Source: Solirubrobacteraceae bacterium
GTDB taxonomy: Bacteria > Actinomycetota > Thermoleophilia > Solirubrobacterales > Solirubrobacteraceae
Direction: 5' to 3'
Assembly (NCBI GenBank): GCA_031177685.1
Contig: JAPSGI010000002.1
Span: 124,001 to 188,000 of the forward strand
DNA: 64,000 nt
Below the pieces are notes generated by a model. It made no database searches. It saw only the letters and a list, made by a program, of their open reading frames with translations, and was not told the origin of the DNA. The stretch's first letter is position 1. The number at the start of each line of letters is the position of its first letter. This document shows, one piece after another, positions 1-10,018 of this stretch. Position numbers and translations under genes: made by a program.

Positions 1-8
1 CCGACCAC

Positions 9-1562
9 GTGCCCGCGGCAGGCCGATGGGTCGGGTCCATATCGGATGTCGATGCTCTGGCGAGTGGGGCATTCCTCGTGTCGGTGGACGGGCCCTGCGC
101 CGTTCGTCGCGTCTTGACCGACGGCACCGTGGTCACGGTCGCGGGCGGCATCCGCTGCGTGCATTTTGGGGACGGTGGCCCGGCGACTCGCGCGGGCCTG
201 ATCGCCCCCACCGCCGTGGCGGCGTCCGCGGACGGCGGCTTCTACGTCGCCGAGCCGCGTCGCGTTCGGCGCGTTGCTCCGGACGGGACGATCGCCACCG
301 TCGCCGGTACAGGCGCGGCAGGTTTGGCGGGCGACGGCGGGCCGGCCACCCGCGCCCGGTTCCGTTCGATCGGTGGGCTCGACGTGGCGCCCGACGGTTC
401 GCTGCTGGTCGCGGATTCGGGGAACCACCGCGTCCGCCGCATCGCGCCCGACGGTCACGTCTCCACCGTGGCGGGATCGACACGGGGCTTCGCGGGCGAC
501 GGCGGCCTCGCGGCGGCGGCCCGGCTCGACGGCCCGGCCGCCGTGGCCGCACTTCCGGCCGGCGGCTTCGTCATCGCCGACACGGGCAATCACCGCGTAC
601 GCGAGGTCACGCCGTCGGGTCGCATCTGGACGCTGGCCGGCAGCGAGCTACCGGGCGGAGGAGGCGACGGCGGTCCTGCAGCACGGGCACAGCTTCGTAA
701 GCCGAGCGACGTGGACGTCACCCCCAATGGCGATGTTCTAGTCGCAGACGACCTAAACCGGGTGGTTCGTCTGATCGACCGGCGCAGCGGAACGCGTCTG
801 GCCGTCGCCCTGCTCGAGGCTCGCGTTCGAGCGCGCGCCGGAAGGGCGACAGTCGCGTTCGCGCTCACGCGGCCCGCATCCGTGACGGTTGAGGTGCTGG
901 GGACGCGACAGCGCCATACAGCGAGCGGGCGTACCGGCGTGAACCTGTTGCCGCTCGACGACCTGCGAGCGGGTGAGTATCCGCTACGAATCGTGGCCAC
1001 GGCAGGGAGGGCGACCGCCGCGTCGTCCGGGCGCCTGTCGGTGGGAAGCCCGACGACCCTGCTCGACGAGCGCCGCGGGCGCTTTGCCGGCGTTCGGCTC
1101 GGTGGATCCGCGCGGCGGCTTGTTGAAGGCCGCGCGGAAGTTTGGGAAGGAGATCCTTGGTTCGATCCTCGCAGTGCGTTCTCCCCGCCCTACCGCTCGG
1201 TCGTCGCAACCCCTCGCTCCGGCGCCGAGTACGTGTCGCTGCACACCGCTCATGGGACGTTCATCCTCTACGAGGGGCGGATCCGGGCTGTCCTTGCAGA
1301 GAAGGCGAGCACTGCCGAACACGTGGCGACGGGGGATCCGCTCGACGTGGCGAGGAGTGTCTACGGGTCTGCGCTGCGCTGCGCGGTACGTGCGGTTGGA
1401 CGCTACGACATCGAACCGGCCTGCGCGGGGCGCATCGTTGCCGGGCGGTACCTCTGGCTTGCGGGGGACCCGATCAGGACCATCGCCCTGAGCACGCGTG
1501 ACTTCGCGTGGCCGCCCCAAAAACGTGTGCCCGCGCCGCAACGACGACATTTCTCTGGCTGA
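9..1562 (+). CDS. NHL-repeat (beta-propeller) protein, possibly 5'-truncated by the window edge
   Basis: Repeated V-A-G-x-G-x-x-G-x-x-GDGGPA-x-x-A motifs and 'NHRVRRIAPDG' repeats typical of NHL propellers; ORF starts 9 nt from the window edge. Confidence 0.75.
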   Translation: MPAAGRWVGSISDVDALASGAFLVSVDGPCAVRRVLTDGTVVTVAGGIRCVHFGDGGPATRAGLIAPTAVAASADGGFYVAEPRRVRRVAPDGTIATVAGTGAAGLAGDGGPATRARFRSIGGLDVAPDGSLLVADSGNHRVRRIAPDGHVSTVAGSTRGFAGDGGLAAAARLDGPAAVAALPAGGFVIADTGNHRVREVTPSGRIWTLAGSELPGGGGDGGPAARAQLRKPSDVDVTPNGDVLVADDLNRVVRLIDRRSGTRLAVALLEARVRARAGRATVAFALTRPASVTVEVLGTRQRHTASGRTGVNLLPLDDLRAGEYPLRIVATAGRATAASSGRLSVGSPTTLLDERRGRFAGVRLGGSARRLVEGRAEVWEGDPWFDPRSAFSPPYRSVVATPRSGAEYVSLHTAHGTFILYEGRIRAVLAEKASTAEHVATGDPLDVARSVYGSALRCAVRAVGRYDIEPACAGRIVAGRYLWLAGDPIRTIALSTRDFAWPPQKRVPAPQRRHFSG

Positions 1563-1588
1563 GGTAGAACCGCTTGAATGTCGTGCGG

Positions 1589-3652
1589 TCAGGGTCGTGG
1601 ACAGGGTCCGGGCGGGCCGTCCAGGCGGAAGATCGAGACCGCTTCGCCGCGACGTTCGAGCTCGCGGACGCCGCGCAGCGAGCGCGTCCAGCGCGCCTCC
1701 CGCGGCTCGGTCCTCGCGGCCCCGAACGGGTGCCGGACGGGGGTCGTGACGACGTAGTCGACGTCGCCCTCGACGATCGCCTCGCGCCACTTTTCGCATG
1801 TCGCGAGCAGCCGCACCTCCCGCCCGTTGTTCTCGCTGCGATGCAGGTACCGGACCCGGTTGGACAGGTCGCGGCCGTACAGCGGGTACTGCAGCTGCGT
1901 CCCGAAGACCGCGATCCTCGCGTCTTCGACGCCTCGCGCCCAGGCGTAGACGCGACGCAGGGGCTCGTCGCCGGCGATGCGTGCGTGTGTGGGATCCGTG
2001 TAGCGGCCGTCGAGGTAGTCGCGGTGGATGAAGTAGCCGGCGGTGAGCAGGCCCGCGACGAGGAGGCCGGCTAGGGAGGCGCGCGCAATCGCCCGTCCGC
2101 CTCGCTTCCGCGCGGCCAGCGCCCACGCCCCGGCCGCGGCGAGCGTTGCCGCGGCGGCCGCGCCGGCGCTGCCCGCGAGGGTGAAGTCGACCGCGGTCGC
2201 GAACTGGGTGCTGACGAACAGCGCCGTCAGGAGCAGCGCGGCGACGGGGCGGCCGGTCCGGGTGCGCAGGGGCGGCAGCAGCGCGAGTGCGATCAGGCCG
2301 AGGGCGAGCGCCGGGGTGGCGTGCCGGACGTTCCATACGAACGAAGTCCCGCTCTGGGGCGTGAAGAGGTACGCCGCGGCGCTCACCAGGCCGGCGGAGG
2401 CGACGATGCCGAGGACGCGGTCCGGCCAGTCCCCTCGCTGCCGCGCCGCCCAGGCGAGACCCGCGACCAGGCCCGCGAGCGCGGCGGCGGCGATCGCCCA
2501 CCACAGCGGTCCGAGGTCGTAGCGCAGCCCGGCGCGCACCAGGGCCGCGCCGCCGTCCTGCCCGAGCAGGTGCGCGAGCGTCGTGTCCCAGCCGGTCGCC
2601 GGCGCCTGTACCGCCGCGCCGGCCTCTATGGAGGGCAGCGGTCCGAGGTCCAACCACGGCAGCGGGTTCCCCGTCGCCACCAGGTTGCGCGCGTACCAGA
2701 ACCCTCCCGCCACGGGAACCACGACCGCCCAGGACAGCGCCACCGTACGCCGCGCCCCGCGCCCGGAGAGCACGAGCAGGCCGGCGAACAGCGCGAGGAC
2801 GGGGGCGAGCAGCGAGACCTTCGTGCCCACGGCGAGCCCGGCGGGCAAGGCGGCGAGCGCCAGCGCCCGCCGATCGCCGTCACCGCTCGCCACGAGCGCG
2901 ACGGCCCCCAGGAAGAGGGCCAGGCCGGCCATGTCGTTGGTCGCCTCGCCGGCCTGGCTGAACACCATGACGTAGGAGCCGGCCACCGTGGCGAGCGCGA
3001 GGACGCTCGTCGCCTGGGCGCCGTATGGGCGCCCGATGCACCAGGCGGCGAGCAGGGCCAGCCCGAGCCACCCCAGGTTGAGCAGCGGCGAGAGCGTGTC
3101 GTGGCCCAGCAGCACGATCCCGATCGCATGGACGAGCTCGGCGAGGGCCGGGTAGAACGGCGTGACGGGGTCGGGCTGCGTGTACGCGAACGCCGCGAAG
3201 TCCCCGTCCTGCGCGAACCGCGCGGCGTACGGGCCGTGGTACCAGAGCGAGTCCACGTTGGCCATGCCGTGGGCCAGCGCGTCGCGGGTCCGCAGCGCCC
3301 AGTCCGCCGCCACCGCCGCGACCGCCCCCGCGGCCAGGAACCGCGAGAGCCGGTCGGGGGTGGGTAACGAAAGCTTCCTGCCAGGACGCTTTGCGCGCAC
3401 ACCCCAAACGCCCGCACCCACGAAAACCGCCCCGAGCACAAACGGAACGGCCAAAAGCAAGCCAAACGCACCCAGCACCTCGCCGAGCCCCACCAGCAGC
3501 GCCAGCGCCACCAGCACCTCCACCAGCCGCGCCGGCGCCCCCGCCCAGCCTGGCACGAGCCGCGCCCGCACAGAGACGGCGCCCACCCCGAGCGACCCCG
3601 CGAGGACGGCGAGGAGCGCCACCCCCGTCAGGTACTCCGCCACGGCCGGCAT
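1589..3652 (-). CDS. Polytopic membrane protein, glycosyltransferase family 39/PMT-like
   Basis: 687 aa, many hydrophobic segments; N-terminal 'ANVDSLWYHGPYAARFAQDGDFAAF' resembles GT-C type periplasmic loop. Confidence 0.6.
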   Translation of the reverse strand: MPAVAEYLTGVALLAVLAGSLGVGAVSVRARLVPGWAGAPARLVEVLVALALLVGLGEVLGAFGLLLAVPFVLGAVFVGAGVWGVRAKRPGRKLSLPTPDRLSRFLAAGAVAAVAADWALRTRDALAHGMANVDSLWYHGPYAARFAQDGDFAAFAYTQPDPVTPFYPALAELVHAIGIVLLGHDTLSPLLNLGWLGLALLAAWCIGRPYGAQATSVLALATVAGSYVMVFSQAGEATNDMAGLALFLGAVALVASGDGDRRALALAALPAGLAVGTKVSLLAPVLALFAGLLVLSGRGARRTVALSWAVVVPVAGGFWYARNLVATGNPLPWLDLGPLPSIEAGAAVQAPATGWDTTLAHLLGQDGGAALVRAGLRYDLGPLWWAIAAAALAGLVAGLAWAARQRGDWPDRVLGIVASAGLVSAAAYLFTPQSGTSFVWNVRHATPALALGLIALALLPPLRTRTGRPVAALLLTALFVSTQFATAVDFTLAGSAGAAAAATLAAAGAWALAARKRGGRAIARASLAGLLVAGLLTAGYFIHRDYLDGRYTDPTHARIAGDEPLRRVYAWARGVEDARIAVFGTQLQYPLYGRDLSNRVRYLHRSENNGREVRLLATCEKWREAIVEGDVDYVVTTPVRHPFGAARTEPREARWTRSLRGVRELERRGEAVSIFRLDGPPGPCPRP

Positions 3653-3680
3653 CCTGGCCGACCGAGCGGCGGCGGGTCAA

Positions 3681-4895
3681 CTAGCGCGGCAACCGCGGCG
3701 CGATGATCCGGTACGCCTTCAGCCCCAGGCCCAGGCGTTCCCGGTCCTCCGACAGCAGCGGGTCCAGGCCGGTCAGCTCGCGCACGCGGTCCAGGCGGTA
3801 GGCCACCGTGTGCCGGTGGGCGTAGATCGCGGCCGCGGTCGCGTTCATGTTGCAGTTGTGCTCCAGGTAGGCCTCCAGCGTGCCCGCCAGGTCCGTCGAG
3901 TACTGGTCGTCGTAGCGGACGACGGGCGCGACGGTGTCCTCGTAGAACGAGCGGACCTCCTCGGGGTGCGAGGCGAGCACCCGGAACAGCAGCCGGTACG
4001 TGCCCTGCCCGATGTCCTCGGCGATCGGCGCGTCCGAGCGGCGCAGCACGTCCAGCACCAGCTCGGCCTCCTGGATCCCGCGGTGCAGCTCGGCCACGTC
4101 GGCGTAGAAGGAGGACAGCCCGACCGTGCCGTGGCGCTGCAGGCGCGCGGCCAGCGCCCGCGCCGCCTCCAGCGTCTCCTCGGCCGAGCGCTCCGGGCCC
4201 GCGGGCAGCAGCCCGTACACCCGGTCGTCGACGGGCTCGGCCAGCGCGCCCGGATACTCGCCGGCCACCGTCGCCACGACGTGGCGGGGGCGCTCGGTGT
4301 GCAGCTCCGCGCACAGCACGACCGCCCCGTGGTCGAGGTCGCACGCCAGCCGCCGCGCGCGCCGCACGATTTCTGCCGGCTCGAGCTCGGGACGCGTGCG
4401 CAGCTCCTCCAGCAGCGACCCGCGCAGGTTCTGCTCGACCTCGTGGCGCGCGTCCTCCACGGCGACCTCCGTCAGCGCGGCCACGGCCGCCAGATGCAGG
4501 AATTCGGCGGCGTGCGCCTCTGGCTCGCCCGGGCCGTCGAGCAGGACCACCGCGCCGAGCACGTCGTCGCCCGCGGCGATCGGGACCTCGGCGACGACCG
4601 CCTCGGGCACCCGCGCCGGCCGGTCGCGCAGGCGGTCGGTCACGTAGCGCGCCACCGCCCGCAACGAGGCGTCCGCGAGCGAGCCGCCCGCCACCTGCAC
4701 GCCGAGCCGCGGGACGACGACGGCCACGGGAGCCCCGGCCGCGGCGGCGGCCAGGCTCGCCACGCGGCCGAGCCCGTCGCCGCCCAGCACGGCGTCCACC
4801 ATCTCCAGGTGGACGCCGCGCAGGCGGGCGACGAGCGGGACCTCCCCGGCGGGCTCGGGCACCCGCCGGGGGGTCGGTTCCGGCACCGCGCTCAC
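3681..4895 (-). CDS. PucR/CdaR-type transcriptional regulator with C-terminal HTH
   Basis: C-terminus 'YLEHNCNMNATAAAIYAHRHTVAYRLDRVRELTGLD' is the PucR HTH signature; GTG start at 4895 overlaps the glnK stop; longer ORF to 5078 is read-through in another frame of glnK. Confidence 0.85.
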   Translation of the reverse strand: MSAVPEPTPRRVPEPAGEVPLVARLRGVHLEMVDAVLGGDGLGRVASLAAAAAGAPVAVVVPRLGVQVAGGSLADASLRAVARYVTDRLRDRPARVPEAVVAEVPIAAGDDVLGAVVLLDGPGEPEAHAAEFLHLAAVAALTEVAVEDARHEVEQNLRGSLLEELRTRPELEPAEIVRRARRLACDLDHGAVVLCAELHTERPRHVVATVAGEYPGALAEPVDDRVYGLLPAGPERSAEETLEAARALAARLQRHGTVGLSSFYADVAELHRGIQEAELVLDVLRRSDAPIAEDIGQGTYRLLFRVLASHPEEVRSFYEDTVAPVVRYDDQYSTDLAGTLEAYLEHNCNMNATAAAIYAHRHTVAYRLDRVRELTGLDPLLSEDRERLGLGLKAYRIIAPRLPR

Positions 4896-5263
4896 GCCGG
4901 GGCGTTCGACGTGTCGGGGTGGGCCTGGAGGGTCTCCTCGCCGGACTCGCCCGTGCGGATCCGGTAGGCCTCCTCGACCGGCAGGACGAACACCTTGCCG
5001 TCCCCGATCGAGCCGGTGCGCGCGTGGCGCAGGATCGTGTCGACGATCGCCGGCACGTCCTTGGTCTCCACGACGCACTCGATCTTGACCTTGGGCCGCA
5101 GGTAGTTGGTGATCTCCGCGCCGCGGTAGTGCTCGGTGATCCCCTTCTGGCGGCCCGACCCCTTCACCTCGGTGATGCTCAGCGAGGGGAACCCGAGGCC
5201 CAGGAGCTCCATGCGGATGGGCTCGAAGGCCTCGTGGCGGATATAGGCGACGACCATCTTCAT
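4892..5263 (-). CDS. glnK: Nitrogen regulatory protein P-II
   Basis: 123 aa, [17 protein letters not shown]...TEVKGSGRQKGITEHYRGAEITNYLRPKVKIE...GSIGDGKVFVLPVEEAYRIRTGE; gapless match to P-II pattern; overlaps amtB stop. Confidence 0.95.
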   Translation of the reverse strand: MKMVVAYIRHEAFEPIRMELLGLGFPSLSITEVKGSGRQKGITEHYRGAEITNYLRPKVKIECVVETKDVPAIVDTILRHARTGSIGDGKVFVLPVEEAYRIRTGESGEETLQAHPDTSNAPA

Positions 5264-6696
5264 GCCGGCACCTCCTGCGTCGTGGGGGCTGGCTGCCCCG
5301 GCGCCCGCGGCGCCGGGCTGGGCGCGTAGCCGACCAGCTCCGGCGCCGGGATGAACTGCTCCGGGTAGCCGTACATGCCGTGCTCGGTGATGTCGAGCCC
5401 GGCGTCCTCGACCTCCTCGTCCACCCGCAGGCCGATCGTGGCCTTGATGAGCGAGAACGTCAGCATCGACAGCGCGAACACCGCCGCGAAGGTCAGCGCC
5501 ACGCCGGCCGCCTGGACGCCCAGCTGCTCGAACGAACCGGTGTACACCAGGCCGCCCTCGCCGATCCCGATCGACTCCGCCAGCCGCGGGGACGCGAACA
5601 GCCCGCAGGAGAGCGTCCCCCACACGCCGGCCAGGCCGTGTGCGGACAGCGCCCCGACGGGGTCGTCGAGCTTGCGCTCGATGGCCAGCACGCCGGCCAC
5701 CACGATGAATCCGGCCACCAGGCCGATGATCGGCGCGGCCCAGAACTCCACGTAGCCGGAGGGGGCGGTGATGCCGACCAGGCCCGCGATCGCGCCATTG
5801 CCGCACATCCCCACGTCGAGCTTGCGGTGCAGCAGCGAGATCAGCAGCGAGGCGCCGATGACGCCGCCCGCCGCGCCCAGGTTCGTGACCGCGATGACCT
5901 CGGCGAACGAGTTGCCCGCGGTCCCCAGGGTGGAGCCGCCGTTGAACCCGAACCAGCCGAGCCACAGGATCAAGACGCCGAGGCCGAACAGCGGCATCGA
6001 GTGCCCCGGGATGGCCCGCGGCTTGCCGTCGGGACCGTACTTGCCCTTGCGCGGGCCGAGCAGGAGCAGCGCCGCGAAGGCCGCAGTCGCGCCCGTGAGG
6101 TGCACCACCGACGAGCCGGCGAAGTCCTGCACGCCGCCGCCGATCTCCGCGAACAGGCCGCCGCCGAAGCCCCAGTGGGCGATCAGCGGGTAGATCAGCC
6201 CGGCGAAGATCACCGCGAACGGGATGTACGCGGCGAACTTGATCCGCTCCAGCGTCGAGCCCCACACGATGGCGAGCGAGACCGCGCAGAACATGAACTG
6301 GAAGACGAAGAACGCCGCCTGGGCGCCGTCCGCGTTTTCACCCGCCACGCTGCGCCCGAACTGGAACAGGAAGCCGGTGTCGCCGGCCAGCCAGCCCGCG
6401 CCGCCGAAGGCGACGGCGAACCCGACGGCCCACCACACGACCGACGCGATCGAGAAGTTCATGAGGATCTTGGCGATGCCCATACCGGCGTTCTTCGCGC
6501 GCGAGAACCCGATCTCCAGGAACGCGAAGCCCGCCTGCATGAAGAACACCAGGACGGTCGCCACGAGGATCCAGGTGACGTCGAGCTCCCCCGCGATGCT
6601 CTCGAGCGAGCGCTCCTGGGCGAGCGCGGCGCCCGGCGCCAGCAGCGAGGCCATCACCGCGGCCGGTACCGCCCTCCATAGTCTGGTACTGCGCAT
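5260..6696 (-). CDS. amtB: Ammonium transporter Amt/MEP family
   Basis: 478 aa with Amt motifs, e.g. '[49 protein letters not shown]' and '[16 protein letters not shown]'. Confidence 0.95.
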   Translation of the reverse strand: MRSTRLWRAVPAAVMASLLAPGAALAQERSLESIAGELDVTWILVATVLVFFMQAGFAFLEIGFSRAKNAGMGIAKILMNFSIASVVWWAVGFAVAFGGAGWLAGDTGFLFQFGRSVAGENADGAQAAFFVFQFMFCAVSLAIVWGSTLERIKFAAYIPFAVIFAGLIYPLIAHWGFGGGLFAEIGGGVQDFAGSSVVHLTGATAAFAALLLLGPRKGKYGPDGKPRAIPGHSMPLFGLGVLILWLGWFGFNGGSTLGTAGNSFAEVIAVTNLGAAGGVIGASLLISLLHRKLDVGMCGNGAIAGLVGITAPSGYVEFWAAPIIGLVAGFIVVAGVLAIERKLDDPVGALSAHGLAGVWGTLSCGLFASPRLAESIGIGEGGLVYTGSFEQLGVQAAGVALTFAAVFALSMLTFSLIKATIGLRVDEEVEDAGLDITEHGMYGYPEQFIPAPELVGYAPSPAPRAPGQPAPTTQEVPA

Positions 6697-6837
6697 AGGT
6701 CCTCCTCGGTTGGGGTTCGCATCGCAGTCTGGGAGGGGGGCGGAGGACCCACCTTGTACGCGTGTCGAAAGATCGCCGCGAGGTTTTCGCCCCGCGGTCG
6801 ATGGCCCCCCGCGCGCGCAGTCCCTAGGCTGCGCCGC

Positions 6838-8982
6838 ATGCCCAGAACTCAGAACGTGCTCGCAGCGCAGTGGAGCCCCAACGGGGAGGCTCTCGGCTCG
6901 CTCGACTTGACCATCCCCGCCAATCAGGTCTTCGGACTCAACGTCTTCTCGCCCGCCGTGCAGCGCCAGCGGCTACCCAAGCCGGTCTACCAGCAGCTGC
7001 AGGCGACGCTCGCCCGCGGCGAGGCCATCGACACCTCGCTGGCCGACCAGATCGCCGCCGCCATGAAGGACTGGGCGATGGAGAAGGGCGCCACCCACTT
7101 CACGCACTGGTTCCAGCCGCTGACCGGCTCCACGGCCGAGAAGCACGACTCCTTCTTCGCGCCTACGGGCGAGGGGACGGCCATCGCGGACTTCTCCGGC
7201 AAGGAGCTGATCCAGGGCGAGCCCGACGCGTCGTCCTTCCCCACGGGCGGGATCCGCGCGACGTTCGAGGCGCGCGGCTACACGGCGTGGGATCCCACGT
7301 CCCCCGCCTTCATCCTGGAGAACCCCAACGGGGCGGTGCTGTGCATCCCGACCGCGTTCGCGTCCTGGACGGGGGAGGCGCTGGACAACAAGATCCCGCT
7401 GCTGCGCTCGATGGACGCGCTGTCGAAGTCGGCCGTCCGGGCGCTGCGGCTGTTCGGCGACTCCGCGGCCGCGCGCGTGTTCACCACGGTCGGGCCGGAG
7501 CAGGAGTACTTCCTGATCGACGAGCAGTACTACTTCGAGCGTCCGGACCTCATCAACACGGGGCGGACTCTGTTCGGCGCCAAGCCGCCGAAGGGGCACG
7601 AGCTCGACGACCACTACTTCGGCTCGATCCCCGAGCGGGTGCTGGCGTGCATGCTCGACGTGGAGCGCGAGCTGGCCAAGCTCGGCGTGCCGATCAAGAC
7701 CCGTCACAACGAGGTCGCCCCGGCGCAGTACGAGGTCGCGCCGGTGTTCGAGAACTCCAACGTGGGCTGCGACCACCAGCAGATCGTCATGCAGGTCCTG
7801 CAGCAGGTGGCCCGGCGCTACGGCTTGGTCGCGCTGCTGCACGAGAAGCCCTTCGCCGGCGTCAACGGCTCGGGCAAGCACAACAACTGGTCCATGGGGA
7901 CCGACACCGGCGACAACCTGCTGGAGCCCGGCGACACGCCGCACGACAACCTGCAGTTCCTGTTCTTCTGCCAGGCGGTCATCTCGGCGGTGAACAAGCA
8001 CCAGGCGCTGCTGCGGGCGTCGATCGCCTCGGCCGGTCAGGACCACCGGCTGGGCGCCAACGAGGCCCCGCCGGCGATCATCTCGATCTTCCTCGGCGCG
8101 GAGCTGCTGAAGGTGTTCGAGGCGCTGGAGTCCGGCTCGGGCGAGGGTGGCACCGACAAGGGGTTCCTCGGGCTCGGGACGGAGGTCCTCCCGCGGCTGC
8201 CCATGCACGGCGGCGACCGCAACCGGACCTCGCCGTTCGCCTTCACGGGCAACAAGTTCGAGTTCCGGGCGCTGGGTAGCGCGCAGTCGCTGTCGCTGCC
8301 CAACACGGTGCTCAACACGATCGTGGCGGAGTCGCTGGACGCCCTGTCCGATCGGCTGGAGAAGGCGCTGGAGGGCGGCGCCTCCCTGGAGGAGGCGGTG
8401 CCGGCGATCGTGCGCGAGGCCTGGTCGGCTGACAAGGCGGTCGTCTTCGAGGGGGACAATTACTCGGACGAATGGCACCGGGAGGCCGAGTCCCGGGGCC
8501 TGCAGAACCTCCGCACGACCCCCGACGCCCTGCCGTGGCTGGTGGAGGGGCAGACGGTCGACGTCTTCTCGCAGTACGGCGTCCTGTCCCAGCGCGAGCT
8601 GGAGGCCCGCTACGAAGTCCAGGTCGAGCAGTACGTGGTGAAGGTCAACATCGAGGCCGAGACGGCCGCCTCGATTGCCCGCACCATGCTCCTCCCGGCC
8701 GCGGTCCGCCACCTCGAGCTGCTGCGCGCGGCCGAGGTGCCGGCGCTGGTCGACGAGACCTCGGCGCTGGTCGACGAGTTCGTCAACGCGATCCACGCCC
8801 TCGAGGCGGCCAACGCGACCCACCAGGGCGACGAGGGCTCGATCGCCCACGCGCAGTACATGCGCGACACGGTCCTGCCGGCGATGGACGCGGTTCGGGA
8901 CGTCGCCGATCGTTTGGAGAAGATCGTGGCCGACGACCTCTGGCCGCTCCCGAAGTACGAGGAGATGCTCTTCATAAAGTAG
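6838..8982 (+). CDS. glnN: Glutamine synthetase type III
   Basis: ~714 aa with GSIII features ('[21 protein letters not shown]', '[21 protein letters not shown]', '[21 protein letters not shown]'); ATG at 6838 more likely than the ORF start at 6754. Confidence 0.95.
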   Translation: MPRTQNVLAAQWSPNGEALGSLDLTIPANQVFGLNVFSPAVQRQRLPKPVYQQLQATLARGEAIDTSLADQIAAAMKDWAMEKGATHFTHWFQPLTGSTAEKHDSFFAPTGEGTAIADFSGKELIQGEPDASSFPTGGIRATFEARGYTAWDPTSPAFILENPNGAVLCIPTAFASWTGEALDNKIPLLRSMDALSKSAVRALRLFGDSAAARVFTTVGPEQEYFLIDEQYYFERPDLINTGRTLFGAKPPKGHELDDHYFGSIPERVLACMLDVERELAKLGVPIKTRHNEVAPAQYEVAPVFENSNVGCDHQQIVMQVLQQVARRYGLVALLHEKPFAGVNGSGKHNNWSMGTDTGDNLLEPGDTPHDNLQFLFFCQAVISAVNKHQALLRASIASAGQDHRLGANEAPPAIISIFLGAELLKVFEALESGSGEGGTDKGFLGLGTEVLPRLPMHGGDRNRTSPFAFTGNKFEFRALGSAQSLSLPNTVLNTIVAESLDALSDRLEKALEGGASLEEAVPAIVREAWSADKAVVFEGDNYSDEWHREAESRGLQNLRTTPDALPWLVEGQTVDVFSQYGVLSQRELEARYEVQVEQYVVKVNIEAETAASIARTMLLPAAVRHLELLRAAEVPALVDETSALVDEFVNAIHALEAANATHQGDEGSIAHAQYMRDTVLPAMDAVRDVADRLEKIVADDLWPLPKYEEMLFIK

Positions 8983-8999
8983 GCGCACTCCCGTAACAG

Positions 9000-9995
9000 T
9001 TGCGTGTTGTTCCGACCGCCCCCGGCGCCGAGGCTCCGGGGGTGGTCAGCGTTTCGGACACATACCGTCCGTTAGAGGGCCCACCCCCCGAGGTGGCGCT
9101 GGCCGAGCTCGCCGCGCGGCAGCACGGAGTCGTGACGCTCTCCCAGATGCGGTCTTTTGGGTTGGGAGTGAGAGGCGTGTCTCACAGGGTCGCGAGTGGC
9201 CGCCTGCACCGCCTCCACCGCGGCGTCTACGCCGTCGGCCACGCCAACGTCTCCGTCGACGGGCGGCGGCTGGCGGTGGTCCTGGCGTGCGGGCCCGGGG
9301 TGGCGCTGAGCCATCGCAGCGCCGCCGAGGTCTGGGGCATCCGAAAAGGGAGCGAGGCGCGGTGGGACGTGACCACGGACCGAAGGGGGCGGAAAGCGCC
9401 GGCCGGGACGGTCCTCCATCGAGCGCGCAAGCCGTTCGAAACAGCGCAGGTAAGGGCCATCCCCGTGACGACGGTCGCCCGGACGCTCCTGGACCTCGCC
9501 GACGTCTTCCCGGCCCAGGCGCTGGCCCGGGCGGTCCACGAGGCGGAGGTGCTCAGGCTGCTGGACCTAGGGAAGATCGAGGCCGAGCTGGCCACCGCCA
9601 ACGGCCGCCGCGGCGCCCGCAAGCTGGCTGCGGCCATCGCCACCCCATCGCCGGGGATCACGAGAAGCGTCCTGGAAGAACGCTTCGCCGACCTCATCGC
9701 CAACTCCGACCTGCCAAGGCCACGCCTCAACGCCCACGTCGAGGCCAACGGCCGCCTCTACGAAGTCGACGCCCTCTGGCCCGACGAGAGGGTGATCGTC
9801 GAACTCGACGGCGCGGCCCACCAGACCCGAAGAGCGTTCCACGCCGACCGCGCAAGAGACGCCGCCCTGGCCGCCGAGGGCCACGTCGTGATTCGCCTCA
9901 CCTGGGACCGAATCGCGAACACGCCCGACGAGGTCAGAAAAGAGCTACAGCAGACCTTGGAGAGAAGAAGGCGCCAGGCCAACGCAACCCCCTGA
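9000..9995 (+). CDS. AbiEi-antitoxin-like winged-helix N-terminus fused to DUF559 (Vsr-like nuclease fold) domain
   Basis: 'GVVTLSQMRSFGLGVRGVSHRVASGRLHRLHRGVYAVG' (AbiEi-type wHTH) and C-terminal 'YEVDALWPDERVIVELDGAAHQTRRAFHADRARDAALAAEGHVVIRLTW' (DUF559). Confidence 0.85.
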   Translation: MRVVPTAPGAEAPGVVSVSDTYRPLEGPPPEVALAELAARQHGVVTLSQMRSFGLGVRGVSHRVASGRLHRLHRGVYAVGHANVSVDGRRLAVVLACGPGVALSHRSAAEVWGIRKGSEARWDVTTDRRGRKAPAGTVLHRARKPFETAQVRAIPVTTVARTLLDLADVFPAQALARAVHEAEVLRLLDLGKIEAELATANGRRGARKLAAAIATPSPGITRSVLEERFADLIANSDLPRPRLNAHVEANGRLYEVDALWPDERVIVELDGAAHQTRRAFHADRARDAALAAEGHVVIRLTWDRIANTPDEVRKELQQTLERRRRQANATP

Positions 9996-10018
9996 CCAGC
10001 CGCCGTTGGCCGAGCCCC

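Noticed and set aside
984-2657. 557-aa minus-strand ORF
   Set aside because: Overlaps the NHL and GT39-like genes in another frame; low-complexity Arg/Ala/Gly/Pro composition and no domain pattern
3162-4967. 601-aa plus-strand ORF
   Set aside because: Antisense shadow of the GT39-like and pucR-type genes
6973-7244. Short alternative ORFs within glnN and other conserved genes
   Set aside because: Expected by chance at this GC content; no independent evidence of coding
6973-8988. 671-aa minus-strand ORF
   Set aside because: Antisense to glnN, which has strong conservation
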